Shown in pieces: positions 15,684-24,326 of a stretch of DNA of 64,000 nucleotides. The DNA is taken from NCBI RefSeq assembly GCF_019930585.1, contig NZ_CP082839.1, forward strand, positions 3,158,001 through 3,222,000, read 5' to 3'. Made by a program: the position numbers and the translations under genes. The notes below the pieces were generated by a model that saw only the letters and a program-made list of their open reading frames with translations, ran no database searches and was not told where the DNA came from. Each line of letters starts with the position of its first letter. The first letter of the stretch is position 1. Origin of the DNA: Sphingomonas nostoxanthinifaciens. Its GTDB lineage: Bacteria; Pseudomonadota; Alphaproteobacteria; Sphingomonadales; Sphingomonadaceae.

Positions 15684-16866
15684 CGCATCGATTCTGATCG
15701 CGTCGCGAGATTTTCGCGACGTCATAGCCATAGCCTCGAGGGTGCTGGAGGCGCGCTCCACAATCCCGATCCTGTCGATGCTCCACTGCCGCGCGAACGG
15801 AAGCTTTGAGGTCTCGGGCACGGACCTCGACATCATGCTGACGGCCAAGGTCGAGCATGGCGGCGGCCCCAAGCGCGAGTTCATTCTGCCCCAAGCTCTG
15901 AGCGTGTCGAAGGCGGTCAATGCCGGCGGCGACCAGACGGTGAGCATCACCTCCGCAGACGGCAAGGTGGGCATCACTTCTGGGGCGCTGGCTTTGAAGG
16001 TCGGCAATTCGCTGCCGGCTGACGATTTCCCCGGTGATGCGGCCGCCATGGCGGCCGAGACTTTCACGGCGTCGCTCAGCCACGAGCAGTTGCGCGCCCT
16101 CTCTCGCGTCGCGGGCGCGGTCTCGACGGAAGAGACCCGTTATTATTTGAACGGCGTCTATCTGCATCACGTCGAGGGGACGACCTACCGCGCTGTCGCC
16201 ACCGACGGCCACCGGCTATGTTTCTACGATCTGGAGCTGCCGGATGCCGCCGGCTCGCTGGCAGGCATCATTCTGCCGAGGAAGACGATCCGGCTGCTTC
16301 TCGGCATGGCGGGCAAGCCCGCCGCCAGCGACAGCGGCATTGGATTAGCGGTCGGCACGACGAACAAGCCCAACCGGGAGACTTCAACCGCGCCTGAGAA
16401 GACCGGCAGCCCGACACGAGCTCGTGTGAGCCTGCGCGTCGGCAACGTTGCAGTCTCGGTCGCGACCAAGCTGATCGATGGCACTTTCCCCGATTATAAG
16501 CGGGTCGTTCCCACCGACCCGGGCAAGTCCTTCCTATTCCAGGCGGCAGAGCTTCGCCGCGCTGTCGAGGCGGTTAGCGCCGGATCGGGAAGGGCGAGAG
16601 CGGTCAAGATCGTCTTCGACACGGAAGGCGCAAAGATCGATTCGCACTTTGTCGACACCGGCATCGACAGCACCTTCCGCGTCGCCTGCGACCATAAGCA
16701 TGCGGGCTTCGAGGTCGGCTTCAACGGCGAATATCTGCTCAACATGATCGAGGCGGCTGGCCCAGGCGAGTTTGTAATCAACACGAGCGATGCTGCAGCG
16801 CCCGCCTTGATCAAGAACCCGGCGGACACCGCTTGGACCGGCATCCTCATGCCTATGCGGGTGTGA
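15676..16866 (+). CDS. dnaN: Phage-encoded DNA polymerase III beta subunit (sliding clamp)
   Basis: A 396-residue beta-clamp homologue. EETRYYLNGVYLHH and RAVATDGHRLC mark the second clamp domain, LIDGTFPDYKRVVP the third, and the C-terminus ends in ILMPMRV, close to the host-type MPMRL that binds polymerase. Length is close to bacterial DnaN (about 370), with an insert near residues 225-245 (NKPNRETSTAPEKTG). A phage clamp may recruit the host polymerase to phage DNA or displace the host clamp. It overlaps the methyltransferase gene by 8 bp. Confidence 0.9.
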   Translation: MPDASILIASRDFRDVIAIASRVLEARSTIPILSMLHCRANGSFEVSGTDLDIMLTAKVEHGGGPKREFILPQALSVSKAVNAGGDQTVSITSADGKVGITSGALALKVGNSLPADDFPGDAAAMAAETFTASLSHEQLRALSRVAGAVSTEETRYYLNGVYLHHVEGTTYRAVATDGHRLCFYDLELPDAAGSLAGIILPRKTIRLLLGMAGKPAASDSGIGLAVGTTNKPNRETSTAPEKTGSPTRARVSLRVGNVAVSVATKLIDGTFPDYKRVVPTDPGKSFLFQAAELRRAVEAVSAGSGRARAVKIVFDTEGAKIDSHFVDTGIDSTFRVACDHKHAGFEVGFNGEYLLNMIEAAGPGEFVINTSDAAAPALIKNPADTAWTGILMPMRV

Positions 16867-17072
16867 TGATCGACGAGGCTGAGCCGCACCCGAAACTCGT
16901 CCAGCTGAACGAGCTGGTCGGCTTCTGTGAGCGCCGGGTGCTGCGTGCGGACGATCGTGTGGCTGCAGCTCAGCTGGAGCACTCCGAAGCGGTGCTGGCG
17001 CTCAACGATGCGAACAAACGCCGGGCGCACTGGATCGCCGCCAATCCCGATCCACAAATGGAGCTGATCTGA
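16866..17072 (+). CDS. Small coiled-coil protein, unknown
   Basis: A 68-residue, almost entirely helical protein ([20 protein letters not shown], then [20 protein letters not shown]) with heptad-like spacing. The ATG overlaps the dnaN stop by one base and the stop overlaps the gapR-like start. The placement suggests a clamp- or replication-associated accessory protein, but this is inference only. Confidence 0.6.
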   Translation: MIDEAEPHPKLVQLNELVGFCERRVLRADDRVAAAQLEHSEAVLALNDANKRRAHWIAANPDPQMELI

Positions 17073-17311
17073 TGTCCGACACCGTAGCGGCTGAACAGCT
17101 GCGCCAATTCATCGAAAGAATCGAACGTCTCGAGGACGAGAAGAAGGGAATGGCCGAGGACGTCCGCGACGTCTACGGCGAGGCCAAGTCGCAGGGCTAC
17201 GACACGAAGACCATGCGCGCCATCATCCGCCTGCGGAAGATGGAGAAGCACGCCCGCGACGAGGCCGAGGCGCTGCTCGATACGTACAAAGCCGCGCTCG
17301 GGCTCGGCTGA
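17072..17311 (+). CDS. GapR-like DUF2312 nucleoid protein
   Basis: A 79-residue protein: [36 protein letters not shown] and [10 protein letters not shown] follow the DUF2312/GapR family closely. In Caulobacter GapR binds overtwisted AT-rich DNA ahead of replication and transcription forks and aids topoisomerases. A phage copy next to a phage clamp fits a role in phage replication. It overlaps both neighbours by one base. Confidence 0.88.
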   Translation: MSDTVAAEQLRQFIERIERLEDEKKGMAEDVRDVYGEAKSQGYDTKTMRAIIRLRKMEKHARDEAEALLDTYKAALGLG

Positions 17312-17490
17312 TGCGCCGGTCAGCGCTTGATCCCTTCCGTAAGGAGGCGATGGCAGCACGCCTCGATCGGGCGCTGGCTACGCGCCGCGCCCGCCGGCCG
17401 TCGCATAGCGATCGCAGCATGCGCGGCGCCCGCTCAAAACGACATGACCTCTCGCGCGATCCCATTATCATCGAACAGACCGGCTTCTGA
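17311..17490 (+). CDS. Small basic protein
   Basis: 59 residues starting on the last base of the gapR-like stop. It is very Arg-rich in the middle (ATRRARRPSHSDRS) and ends in an Ile-rich strand. It is probably nucleic-acid binding. Tight coupling supports expression; no family recognised. Confidence 0.5.
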   Translation: MRRSALDPFRKEAMAARLDRALATRRARRPSHSDRSMRGARSKRHDLSRDPIIIEQTGF

Positions 17491-17508
17491 TGCCGACCGG
17501 AACTCGAT

Positions 17509-17712
17509 TTAGCTCCGTTCGACGAAGCACCAGTCGCATAGTATCTCGCCGACCGGAGCTGGCGCGCGGCACAAGCTACAGCGGTGTTTATTCTCGCTCG
17601 CATTCGCGCGCCGCCGCGCAGCGCGAGCTGCCCAAAGAACAGCCCACATTTCGATCAATCCCACCGCTATTGGCGACGACTTGCTGCGCTCTAAACCGCT
17701 CGGGTGCTTCAT
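17509..17712 (-). CDS. Small zinc-knuckle protein on the minus strand
   Basis: A 67-residue frame whose C-terminus carries CSLCRAP and CDWCF, a CX2C-X13-CX2C zinc pattern, after an Ala/Arg-rich helix. I prefer it to the Ser/Arg-rich plus-strand frame covering the same DNA. Together with the gene at 13213 it is a second antisense zinc-ribbon gene in the early region. Confidence 0.5.
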   Translation of the reverse strand: MKHPSGLERSKSSPIAVGLIEMWAVLWAARAARRRANASENKHRCSLCRAPAPVGEILCDWCFVERS

Positions 17713-17812
17713 GTGATTCCTCTCGGGCTGCAGCCGTTATAAGGTCCGCCGGTTTCCTAACCGTTGTGCAAGCCGCGAAATTTCAAGAGAAATTTCGACG
17801 AAAGGCTTGGTC

Positions 17813-18439
17813 ATGAGCGCCGACCTGATCGCACGTTTGATCGAAGCGGGAACTCCGGCGGCGTTGGTCGCCGAGGTTGCGATGCTGGCGGCGCGCGCCG
17901 AAGCGGAAATCGCCGCAGCGCAGGCTCCGAAGCCTGGTGCGCTGCGCACCCGACGGTGGCGCGAGCGTCACGCGCCGTCACAGCACGTCACTTGTGACGC
18001 TGGTGACGCGTCGGTGACGGTTGGCGTCACCGACACCCCCTCTCCCGCCCCCTCCCCTTCCTTTCCCCCAAACCCCCAAACCAACCCCGCCCCCACCCAC
18101 ACCCCCGCGACCACCACGCGTGCACGCAAGGGGACTCGGCTTCCGGATGATTTCGCGGTTCCGGAGGATTGGCTGGCCTGGGCGATGTCGGAGCGCAGCT
18201 GGTCCCGCACCGATGCGGAAAGCGAGGGCGACAGCTTCTGCGACCATTGGCGCGCCAAGCCCGGGAAGGACGGCGTGAAGCTCGATTGGGCAGCGACTTG
18301 GCGGAACTGGGCACGGAACAGCAGGCGGAACGGAAATGGCCAACGATCTCACCACGGCAGCAGGGCGGGCGGTAGCCACCCCGGAGGGCGCATTGGCGCT
18401 GCGTCGGATTTCGTCTTCGGTGGCATGGACCGAGGATGA
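17813..18439 (+). CDS. Replication-initiation-type phage protein
   Basis: 208 residues from ATG 17813, with AAAGG upstream. An N-terminal helical part and RRWRERHA are followed by a long Pro/Thr-rich linker (residues about 70-100). Then comes LPDDFAVPEDWLAWAM and WRNWARN, a C-terminal module shared by many phage replication proteins related to DnaT/DnaD DNA-binding domains. It likely brings the host helicase to phage DNA. Its 3' end overlaps the next gene by 104 bp. Confidence 0.6.
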   Translation: MSADLIARLIEAGTPAALVAEVAMLAARAEAEIAAAQAPKPGALRTRRWRERHAPSQHVTCDAGDASVTVGVTDTPSPAPSPSFPPNPQTNPAPTHTPATTTRARKGTRLPDDFAVPEDWLAWAMSERSWSRTDAESEGDSFCDHWRAKPGKDGVKLDWAATWRNWARNSRRNGNGQRSHHGSRAGGSHPGGRIGAASDFVFGGMDRG

Positions 18440-19271
18440 CGCCGTCGAATGCAGCCGGTGGCTAAACCCTGCGCTGGCCGGCATGCTGCCAACCGCGATC
18501 GGCGAAGCGCGCGCTCAGCTTGCGCCAGCTCTCGTCGGCGACTTCCGCCGGCTGGTCTCGCCGACGCTGACGCTGGTGGCGCCGGCGGGCATGAGCCAGG
18601 ACGACGCGACGGCATGGCTCGCAACGGCGGCAGAGACGCTGCGCGGCATCCCCGCCGACCTGCTCGAGCGAGGCTGCATGGCCGCCCGCAGGAAGGTTGA
18701 CCACCCGTCGAAGATCATCGCGGCAATCTTCGCTGAGATAGGCGGCGCGTGGGAACGACGCAAAGCCGATCTGGGTAGGCTCGCGACGCTCGAGCGCATC
18801 GCCGCCGATCGGCCCGAGCCACCAGCCGGCGACCCGTTCATTCGCCCCGAGGAAGCGACCGCGATCATTGACGAGTTCAATCTGCGCGCGGATCGCGCGG
18901 AGCCTCGCGCGCCGCGAGGCCCCGCGCGGATGCCGACCGTCGCTGATTACATGGAGATAGGGCTATCGCGCGACGCCGCAGCGAGGGCTGTCGCGAATGC
19001 CGAAGCCGCGGAGGAAACGAAAGATATCCCGCAAGAGGTTATGGCCTCGGTGGCACCCAAGCATTCGCTACGCGATCAGGGCCACCTCATCATCGCGAAG
19101 GCTATCGCGAACCGCTTCCGAGCGCGGCGCGACGTCGGTGTCCGTGCCGACGACTATACCGCGCTCGCGCGAAGGATGATCGACAAGCACGGCCAGCCGC
19201 CGCTGGCGTGGCTGATCGGCGCCACGCGACAGCAGATCCTGTTAGAGCGGCTCGACGCGAAGGCGGCATGA
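18336..19271 (+). CDS. Phage replication-region protein, unknown
   Basis: A 311-residue, mostly helical, Ala/Arg-rich protein. It begins inside the preceding gene (ATG 18336). It has no ATPase motif. Its place directly after a replication-initiation-type gene is where helicase loaders or accessory factors usually lie, but I see no defining signature. Confidence 0.55.
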   Translation: MANDLTTAAGRAVATPEGALALRRISSSVAWTEDDAVECSRWLNPALAGMLPTAIGEARAQLAPALVGDFRRLVSPTLTLVAPAGMSQDDATAWLATAAETLRGIPADLLERGCMAARRKVDHPSKIIAAIFAEIGGAWERRKADLGRLATLERIAADRPEPPAGDPFIRPEEATAIIDEFNLRADRAEPRAPRGPARMPTVADYMEIGLSRDAAARAVANAEAAEETKDIPQEVMASVAPKHSLRDQGHLIIAKAIANRFRARRDVGVRADDYTALARRMIDKHGQPPLAWLIGATRQQILLERLDAKAA

Positions 19272-19311
19272 CGAACATCGCTGTTTCTGTTACGTTCTAT
19301 GGGTGGGCACG

Positions 19312-19881
19312 ATGACTGCAGTCGGTGATGATAAGTGGTGCATCCTGCGCACTTCCGCAGCGCGCACCCTTCCGCTTGCCGAAAGCCTTGCTGCTGCCGG
19401 GTTTGAGGTCTGGACGCCGCGTGAGACCCAGCGCCGCCGCATTCACCGGGCACGCAAGGCGGAAGAAGATTGCACCGTTGCGATCGCCCCATCCTTCGTC
19501 TTCGCCAAGGCTGAGAGCGTTCCCGACTTGGTCACGATCATCGCCGCGCCGTTCAGCCAGCACCCGCGGTTCTCCCTGTTCCGCTACGCGGGTCGCGTGC
19601 CGCTGATCGCAGCCGCGGACCTGAACGAGCTTCGCCGCGCTGAAGAGCGCGCCGCCCATAAGCAGAAGCGGTCGCAGCGCTATATCTACCCGCGCGGCGC
19701 TCACGTCCGTGTCGAACACCAAGCCTTTGGTGGCCTGATCGGCATCGTGCAGGACTGTGACGGCAAGCACGCGCGCGTCGCGCTGACCTTGTTCGGCAAG
19801 CCCTTCGAGATGAAAATCGCCACTTGGCTGCTGAGAACAGATGATGTAACGAAGAGGGAACCTTCGGGGATCGCGGCCTAA
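19312..19881 (+). CDS. NusG-like transcription antiterminator
   Basis: A 189-residue protein. Residues 9-70 match the NusG N-terminal (NGN) fold: WCILRTSAARTLPLAESL, GFEVWTPRE and PSFVFAKAES. The C-terminus has a KOW motif (GAHVRVEHQAFGGLIGIVQD). Specialised NusG paralogues such as RfaH bind RNA polymerase and carry it past terminators. Lying just before the late genes, this one may control late transcription. A GCGGC-CTAA-GCCGC hairpin covers its stop codon. Confidence 0.75.
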   Translation: MTAVGDDKWCILRTSAARTLPLAESLAAAGFEVWTPRETQRRRIHRARKAEEDCTVAIAPSFVFAKAESVPDLVTIIAAPFSQHPRFSLFRYAGRVPLIAAADLNELRRAEERAAHKQKRSQRYIYPRGAHVRVEHQAFGGLIGIVQDCDGKHARVALTLFGKPFEMKIATWLLRTDDVTKREPSGIAA

Positions 19882-20001
19882 GCCGCTTGTGGGACTGGAC
19901 GGCTGCCGCAGCCATAAGACGGCAAACCCGCCGCCACGATCCGAACCGGCGCACGATGGTGCGTCGGTCGTACTGCGAAGGGTTGCCTATCGAAGTTCAA
20001 C

Positions 20002-20075
20002 GCGGCCATCGTCCAGCGGTAGGGCCTCAGTCTTCCAAGCTGATGACGCCGGTTCGATCCCGGCTGGCCGCTCCA
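20002..20075 (+). tRNA. tRNA-Gly (TCC anticodon), phage-encoded
   Basis: 74 nt with a full cloverleaf: acceptor GCGGCCA pairs with TGGCCGC, the anticodon loop CTTCCAA reads TCC, the T-stem GCCGG pairs with CCGGC, and CCA is encoded. It lies inside the prophage, between the NusG-like gene and a small lipoprotein. Confidence 0.93.
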
Positions 20076-20099
20076 CCACCACAGCCGAAGGAACACACC

Positions 20100-20243
20100 A
20101 TGTCGAACGCCCTGCGTCTCGCGGCCCTGTCGGCTGCGCTCCTACTGGCCGCCTGTGCGACCACGTCCACCTTCGATCCCAACCCGGCGAACGTGGTGGA
20201 GAATGCGCCGTGCCCGACCACCGACGGCACGTCCTGCAAGTGA
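20100..20243 (+). CDS. Small lipoprotein
   Basis: A 47-residue protein with a lipoprotein signal: basic start, hydrophobic core (LAALSAALLLAAC) and lipobox LAAC at residues 16-19, then a short 28-residue mature part with two more Cys. It begins 25 bp after the tRNA-Gly. In a prophage it is a candidate surface-exclusion or entericidin-like cargo gene. Confidence 0.65.
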   Translation: MSNALRLAALSAALLLAACATTSTFDPNPANVVENAPCPTTDGTSCK

Positions 20244-20267
20244 CTGAGCTTCGCGGTATCGCGAAAC

Positions 20268-20699
20268 CTATGCCACTCTCCGTTCAGAGTTTTGATTGAT
20301 GATCGCCGAAGATCGCCTGAAAAGCACCTCTCGTTTTGACTGAGCCACGCGCCTCATTTCTCCGATCAACCGCCCTGATGCTGCTCTATATTCGTCCCAT
20401 CGGTCTTGCACGCGAGCAGCCGGCCATTCGCTAATATGTTTAGAATATCCCCTCCGGAGATCTTCAGTTTGCCGGAGAAAAACAGCTATTAGCTCTTTCG
20501 CTTCAGCTGAACCGACTGTGGTCAGTGGAGCGATGATACAGCGGTGCTCTTCAACGAGATAATGCCTAACGGCTATCGACAAAGTCATGCGTTTCAAACC
20601 GAGTTCGTGAGCCGTGGGCGCGACGCTTCGCTCGAGTAGCTCGGCAAAACTCTCGGCGAGATCAATGAGCTCGTCGTGCCGTTCGTGCAATATACGCAT
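20268..20699 (-). CDS. Hemerythrin-like helical protein
   Basis: 143 residues from ATG 20699 (MRILHERHDELIDLAESF). The pattern of helices with His and Glu (HERHDEL, then VRHYLVEEHRC and a further His) resembles hemerythrin-like four-helix proteins, but not all iron ligands are clear. It lies antisense between rightward modules and is richer in A+T than its neighbours, which suggests separate acquisition. Confidence 0.45.
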   Translation of the reverse strand: MRILHERHDELIDLAESFAELLERSVAPTAHELGLKRMTLSIAVRHYLVEEHRCIIAPLTTVGSAEAKELIAVFLRQTEDLRRGYSKHISEWPAARVQDRWDEYRAASGRLIGEMRRVAQSKREVLFRRSSAIINQNSERRVA

Positions 20700-20799
20700 A
20701 CTGAATACTCCAGAGCGGCGGGTCATAGGCCATCAGACGTAAATCCTTCGTGTCTCTCAACCACCTAAGCCGGCGCATTGCGCATAATGCGGAGCGGTT

Positions 20800-20952
20800 A
20801 TGATGCGGCCATCAAGTGTGTGCATCTCGGTCGCCCAGGTCGACAACGCGACGGAGCGCCTGTCGCGCATGTTCTACAGCAACAGCGATCCCGAGCGGTT
20901 CAGCCGAGAGAAGCCGGACCTGGTGCGCGAGATGCGCGGCTGGAAGCGGTGA
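20800..20952 (+). CDS. Small hypothetical protein, start of late operon
   Basis: A 50-residue protein with GGAG five to eight bases before two adjacent ATGs (20800 and 20803). It contains ATERLSRMFYSNSDPERFSRE, which reads as a folded helical peptide. It is followed two bases later by another small gene, then by HNH nuclease and terminase. Confidence 0.5.
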   Translation: MMRPSSVCISVAQVDNATERLSRMFYSNSDPERFSREKPDLVREMRGWKR

Positions 20953-20954
20953 GC

Positions 20955-21098
20955 ATGCCAAGCGCCCGGCGCGACAGCCTGGACGTTCGAGCATGCACAT
21001 GCCGCCGTCTGGGTGACTGCTATCGCATGGGCGACCATCCGCGGGACCGAACGCCGTGTCGCATCGCTCGTTGCCTTCCCCTGAAGGCTGATGGTTGA
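20955..21098 (+). CDS. Small Cys/Arg-rich protein
   Basis: 47 residues with CTCRRLGDC and CRIARC, possibly a small metal-binding module. It starts two bases after the previous stop and overlaps the HNH gene by 8 bp, so it is translationally linked to the packaging genes. Confidence 0.45.
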   Translation: MPSARRDSLDVRACTCRRLGDCYRMGDHPRDRTPCRIARCLPLKADG

Positions 21099-21363
21099 GC
21101 GTCTACGCGGCCGGGCCGGTATGGCCCAGCGCCGACGTCGCCTTGAGGCCGAGCCGCTCTGCCGACGGTGCAAGGAACGCGGGATCATCACCGCGTCGAC
21201 CGTGCCGGACCACATCAAGCCGCTCGCCCTCGGCGGCAGCGACGACGACGACAACATCCGGTGCCTGTGCAAGCCCTGTCACGACGAGGTGACCGCGGAG
21301 CAGTTCAACCATCGCGCGACGATCGCGACTGACGCGGAGGGGTGGCCAGTGGCCCGGGTGTAG
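21091..21363 (+). CDS. HNH endonuclease (packaging module)
   Basis: A 90-residue HNH nuclease: LCRRCKERG supplies the first zinc cysteines, VPDHIKPLALGGSDDDDN the catalytic His and Asn region, and CLCKPCH the second pair. HNH proteins immediately before terminase in HK97-like phages work with terminase in cutting genome ends. Its stop is 113 bp before terS. Confidence 0.85.
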   Translation: MVERLRGRAGMAQRRRRLEAEPLCRRCKERGIITASTVPDHIKPLALGGSDDDDNIRCLCKPCHDEVTAEQFNHRATIATDAEGWPVARV

Positions 21364-21476
21364 CGCCCGTGCAACACACCCCCCGGGGGGGAGTGACGAT
21401 ATTTCGGCCGATCCGGGCCCGGACACCACGCCTGTCAAAAACGCGCGCATTCACGATTGAAAATACAGGGGTCAAA
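21364..21476. other. HNH-terS gap, candidate cos region
   Basis: A non-coding stretch. It has a perfect 12-bp palindrome CCCCCCGGGGGG at 21379-21390 and further GC-rich sequence. In phages with this module order, the genome-end site commonly lies here. No direct proof. Confidence 0.35.
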
Positions 21477-21857
21477 ATGGCGAAGCCGCGCCTCCCCGGC
21501 CAGATTGCGAAGGTAACCGGCGCCGCCGCGCGCAGTCCGGGGCGCTTCAAGGATCGCGCCAATCCGAAGGTCAAGACGGTCGGCAGGGCACCGGACCACC
21601 TATCGCCGGCCGCGAAGCGTGCATGGGCCATGTTCGTCCGCCGGATGCCGTGGCTGAGCAACGCCGACGAGGCGATGCTGGAACTTGCCTCGATGGTGCG
21701 CGGCCTGATCCTCGATGGCGAAGATGTCGGCGTCGCCAAGCTCAACATGTACCAGTCGGTGCTGAGCAAGCTCGGCGCATCGCCCACCGACAGGAGCAAG
21801 GTAGCGATGCCGGATGACGACGAAAAGGAAGAAGACGAGTTCTTCGGCTACCACTGA
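21477..21857 (+). CDS. terS: Terminase small subunit (P27-like)
   Basis: 126 residues from ATG 21477, with AGGGG upstream. A basic N-terminal part is followed by LSPAAKRAWAMFVRRM and YQSVLSKLGASPTDRSKV, the C-terminal signature of P27-family small terminases, and an acidic tail. It recognises phage DNA and loads the large subunit. It overlaps terL by 44 bp. Confidence 0.82.
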   Translation: MAKPRLPGQIAKVTGAAARSPGRFKDRANPKVKTVGRAPDHLSPAAKRAWAMFVRRMPWLSNADEAMLELASMVRGLILDGEDVGVAKLNMYQSVLSKLGASPTDRSKVAMPDDDEKEEDEFFGYH

Positions 21858-23690
21858 TCGCACCACCGCCTACGCGCGCGCCGTCATCGCCGGAAAGATC
21901 GTAGCCGGTCCCCACGTTCGCAATGCCTGCCAGCGGCACCTGGACGATCTGGTCCATGGACATGAGCGAGGACTGACGTTCAGCGTCGAGGCGGCGGATC
22001 GCGTGATGCGGTTCTTCGAAACGCGGCTGAAGCTAAGCGAGGGGCAGTTCGAGGGTCGGCCGTTCAGCCTGCACGAGAGCCAGGCGTTCAAGATCGGGTC
22101 GCTGTTCGGCTGGCTCCGCGCTGACGGCTCCCGCCGCTTCCGCCGCGCCTACATCGAGGAGGGCAAAGGGAACGGTAAGTCGCCGATCGCCGGTGGCATC
22201 GGCCTCTATGGCATGATGGCCGACAACGAGGCTGGTGCGCAGATCTATGCGGCTGCGGCGCGCAAAGATCAGGCCGACATCCTCTTCCGCGACGCCGTGA
22301 AGATGGTCGACAAGTCGCCGGCCCTTGCGGCGCGGATCAAGAAAAGCGGCGGACCGGGACGCGAATATAACCTCGCGTTCCTGCCGCAGGCGTCATGGTT
22401 CAAGCCGATCAGCCGCGAGGCCGGCAAGACGGGGTCAGGCCCTCGCCCCCATTTCGCGCTCTGCGACGAGGTCCACGAGCATCCCGATCGCACGATCATG
22501 GAAATGCTGGAGCGCGGCTTTAAATTCCGCCGCCAGCCGCTCCTCTTCATGATCACCAACAGCGGATCGAACCGCAATTCGATCTGCTGGGAAGAGCACG
22601 AGCACGCCATCAAGGTCGCTGCCGGCATCGCGAGGCGAAAGACGACGATCCGGCTTATATCGGCGAGCCGATCGACGACACGACATTCTCGTACGTCTGC
22701 GGGCTGGACCCCGGCGACGACCCGCTGAACGATCCCAGCTGCTGGCCGAAGGCGAACCCGCTGCTCGGCGTCACGATCACCGAGGAATATCTCGCCGGCG
22801 TCGTGAAGCAGGCGAAGGACATGCCGGGCAAGCTGAACGGCATCCTGCGGCTGCACTTCTGCGTGTGGACCGATGCCGAGACGGCGTGGATGACCCGCGC
22901 GACACTGGAGCCCGCGCTCGCCGACTTCGACCCGGCCGAACACGAGGGCAAGGAGATCGCGCTCGGGCTCGACCTTTCGCAGACGCGCGACATCACCGCG
23001 AAAGCGTGCATCGTCCAGACGGGCGAGATCGAGATCGAACGTGTCGACGACCGCGGCCAACCCTACAAAGTGGTGGCTCCGACCTACGATGCATGGATTG
23101 AGGCCTGGTCGCCCGGCGACACGCTGGCGGCGCGCGCCGTCAAGGATAAGCAGCCCTACGAGCTCTGGGCCAAGCAAGGCTTCCTGCAGGCGCCGAAAGG
23201 GGAGAGCATCCCCTACGGGCATATCGCCCAGGCGGTTGCCGAGGACGCGCACCGCTTCAAGGTCATGGCGCTTGCCTATGACCGCTACGCCTATCGGTCT
23301 TTCTTCGAGCCCGAACTCAACGCGCTCGGCGTCTCGATCGAGCAGGTCGAGCACCCGCAGGGCGGCACCAAGAAGGGCAAGCCGACCGACACGATGACTG
23401 CCGCGGCGAAGCGCGCGAAGAAGGAGCCGGAGGGGCTCTGGATGCCAGCCTCGGTCAAGGGGCTGGAGATGCTGCTGTTCGAGCGGCGGATACGGCTGCG
23501 CCGCAACCCCGTGCTGGTGTCCGCGATGATGTCGGCCGTCACCGACGAAGACCGTTGGGGCAATTATTGGCTCGCCAAGGAGCGCGCCGCCAACAAGATC
23601 GACGCCGCTATCGCCCTTTGTATGGCGGTCGGCGTCATGCTCGCCGCCCCACCGGCTCCTGGTGCCAAGTTCCAGATGTTCTTCGCCTGA
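21814..23690 (+). pseudogene. terL: Terminase large subunit, frameshifted
   Basis: A Terminase_1/HK97-type packaging motor in two frames. The first part has the Walker A-like EEGKGNGKSPIAG and Walker B ALCDEVHEHPDR. The second part has the nuclease start ALGLDLSQTRD and runs to YRSFFEPELNALG and the C-terminus. The frames join near 22627-22632: adding one base in GGCATCGCGAG continues the protein as AAGIREAKDDDPAYIGEP. The repaired length is about 625 residues, normal for the family. As written, the ATPase is separated from the nuclease and packaging should fail, unless the missing base is a sequencing error. Confidence 0.85.
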
Positions 23691-23708
23691 CCCCGAAAGG
23701 GCCACCCA

Positions 23709-24326
23709 ATGAACCGTGCCTATTCCATCCTCGACGTGAAGAGCGTCTCGGACGGCGATCGCGTGATGAGCGGCGTCGCCTCGACGCCCAAGGCCGATCG
23801 CATGGGCGACGTCGTCAATCCGCTCGGCGCGAAGTTCAAGTTGCCGATGCCGCTGCTCTGGCAGCACGACCATAGCCAGCCAATCGGCACGGTTGAGTTC
23901 GCGAAGCCGACCGAGTCCGGCATCCCCTTCAGCGCGCGCATCGCCTCGCTCGACGATCCCGGCACGCTGAAGAACCGGCTCGACGAAGCATGGCAGAGCA
24001 TCAAGCTTGGCCTTGTCCGGGCGGTGTCGATCGGCTTTGCCCCGATCAAATATTCTCTGCTGAAAGACGGCGGTTACGAGTTCGACGAGTGGGAGTGGCT
24101 GGAGCTTTCCGCCGTCACGATCCCGGCGAACGCCGACTGCGCCATCACCACGATCAAGTCGGCCGACCGTCTACTTCGCCGCGAAGCGGGCATCCCCGAC
24201 CCCGAAATTCTGCCGCCGCCCGAGCTTGCCGCGATTGGCAACTCTGCTCGGGTCGTCCGGCTGAACGCGCCGGCCCGCGATGGGGCTCCTTTCGTCATTC
24301 GCTCCATCAAGAGGATCCGAGCATGA
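23709..24326 (+). CDS. HK97-family prohead protease
   Basis: A 205-residue U35-type serine protease: GVASTPKADRMGDVV, the catalytic His in LLWQHDHSQPIG, and the Ser in VRAVSIGFAPIKY. It cleaves the N-terminal delta domain of the capsid protein after prohead assembly. The stop overlaps the capsid ATG. Confidence 0.9.
   Translation: MNRAYSILDVKSVSDGDRVMSGVASTPKADRMGDVVNPLGAKFKLPMPLLWQHDHSQPIGTVEFAKPTESGIPFSARIASLDDPGTLKNRLDEAWQSIKLGLVRAVSIGFAPIKYSLLKDGGYEFDEWEWLELSAVTIPANADCAITTIKSADRLLRREAGIPDPEILPPPELAAIGNSARVVRLNAPARDGAPFVIRSIKRIRA

Noticed and set aside
21814..23690. Programmed frameshift in terL
   Set aside because: No slippery sequence is visible at the junction and large terminases are not known to use frameshifting; a lost base explains it better.
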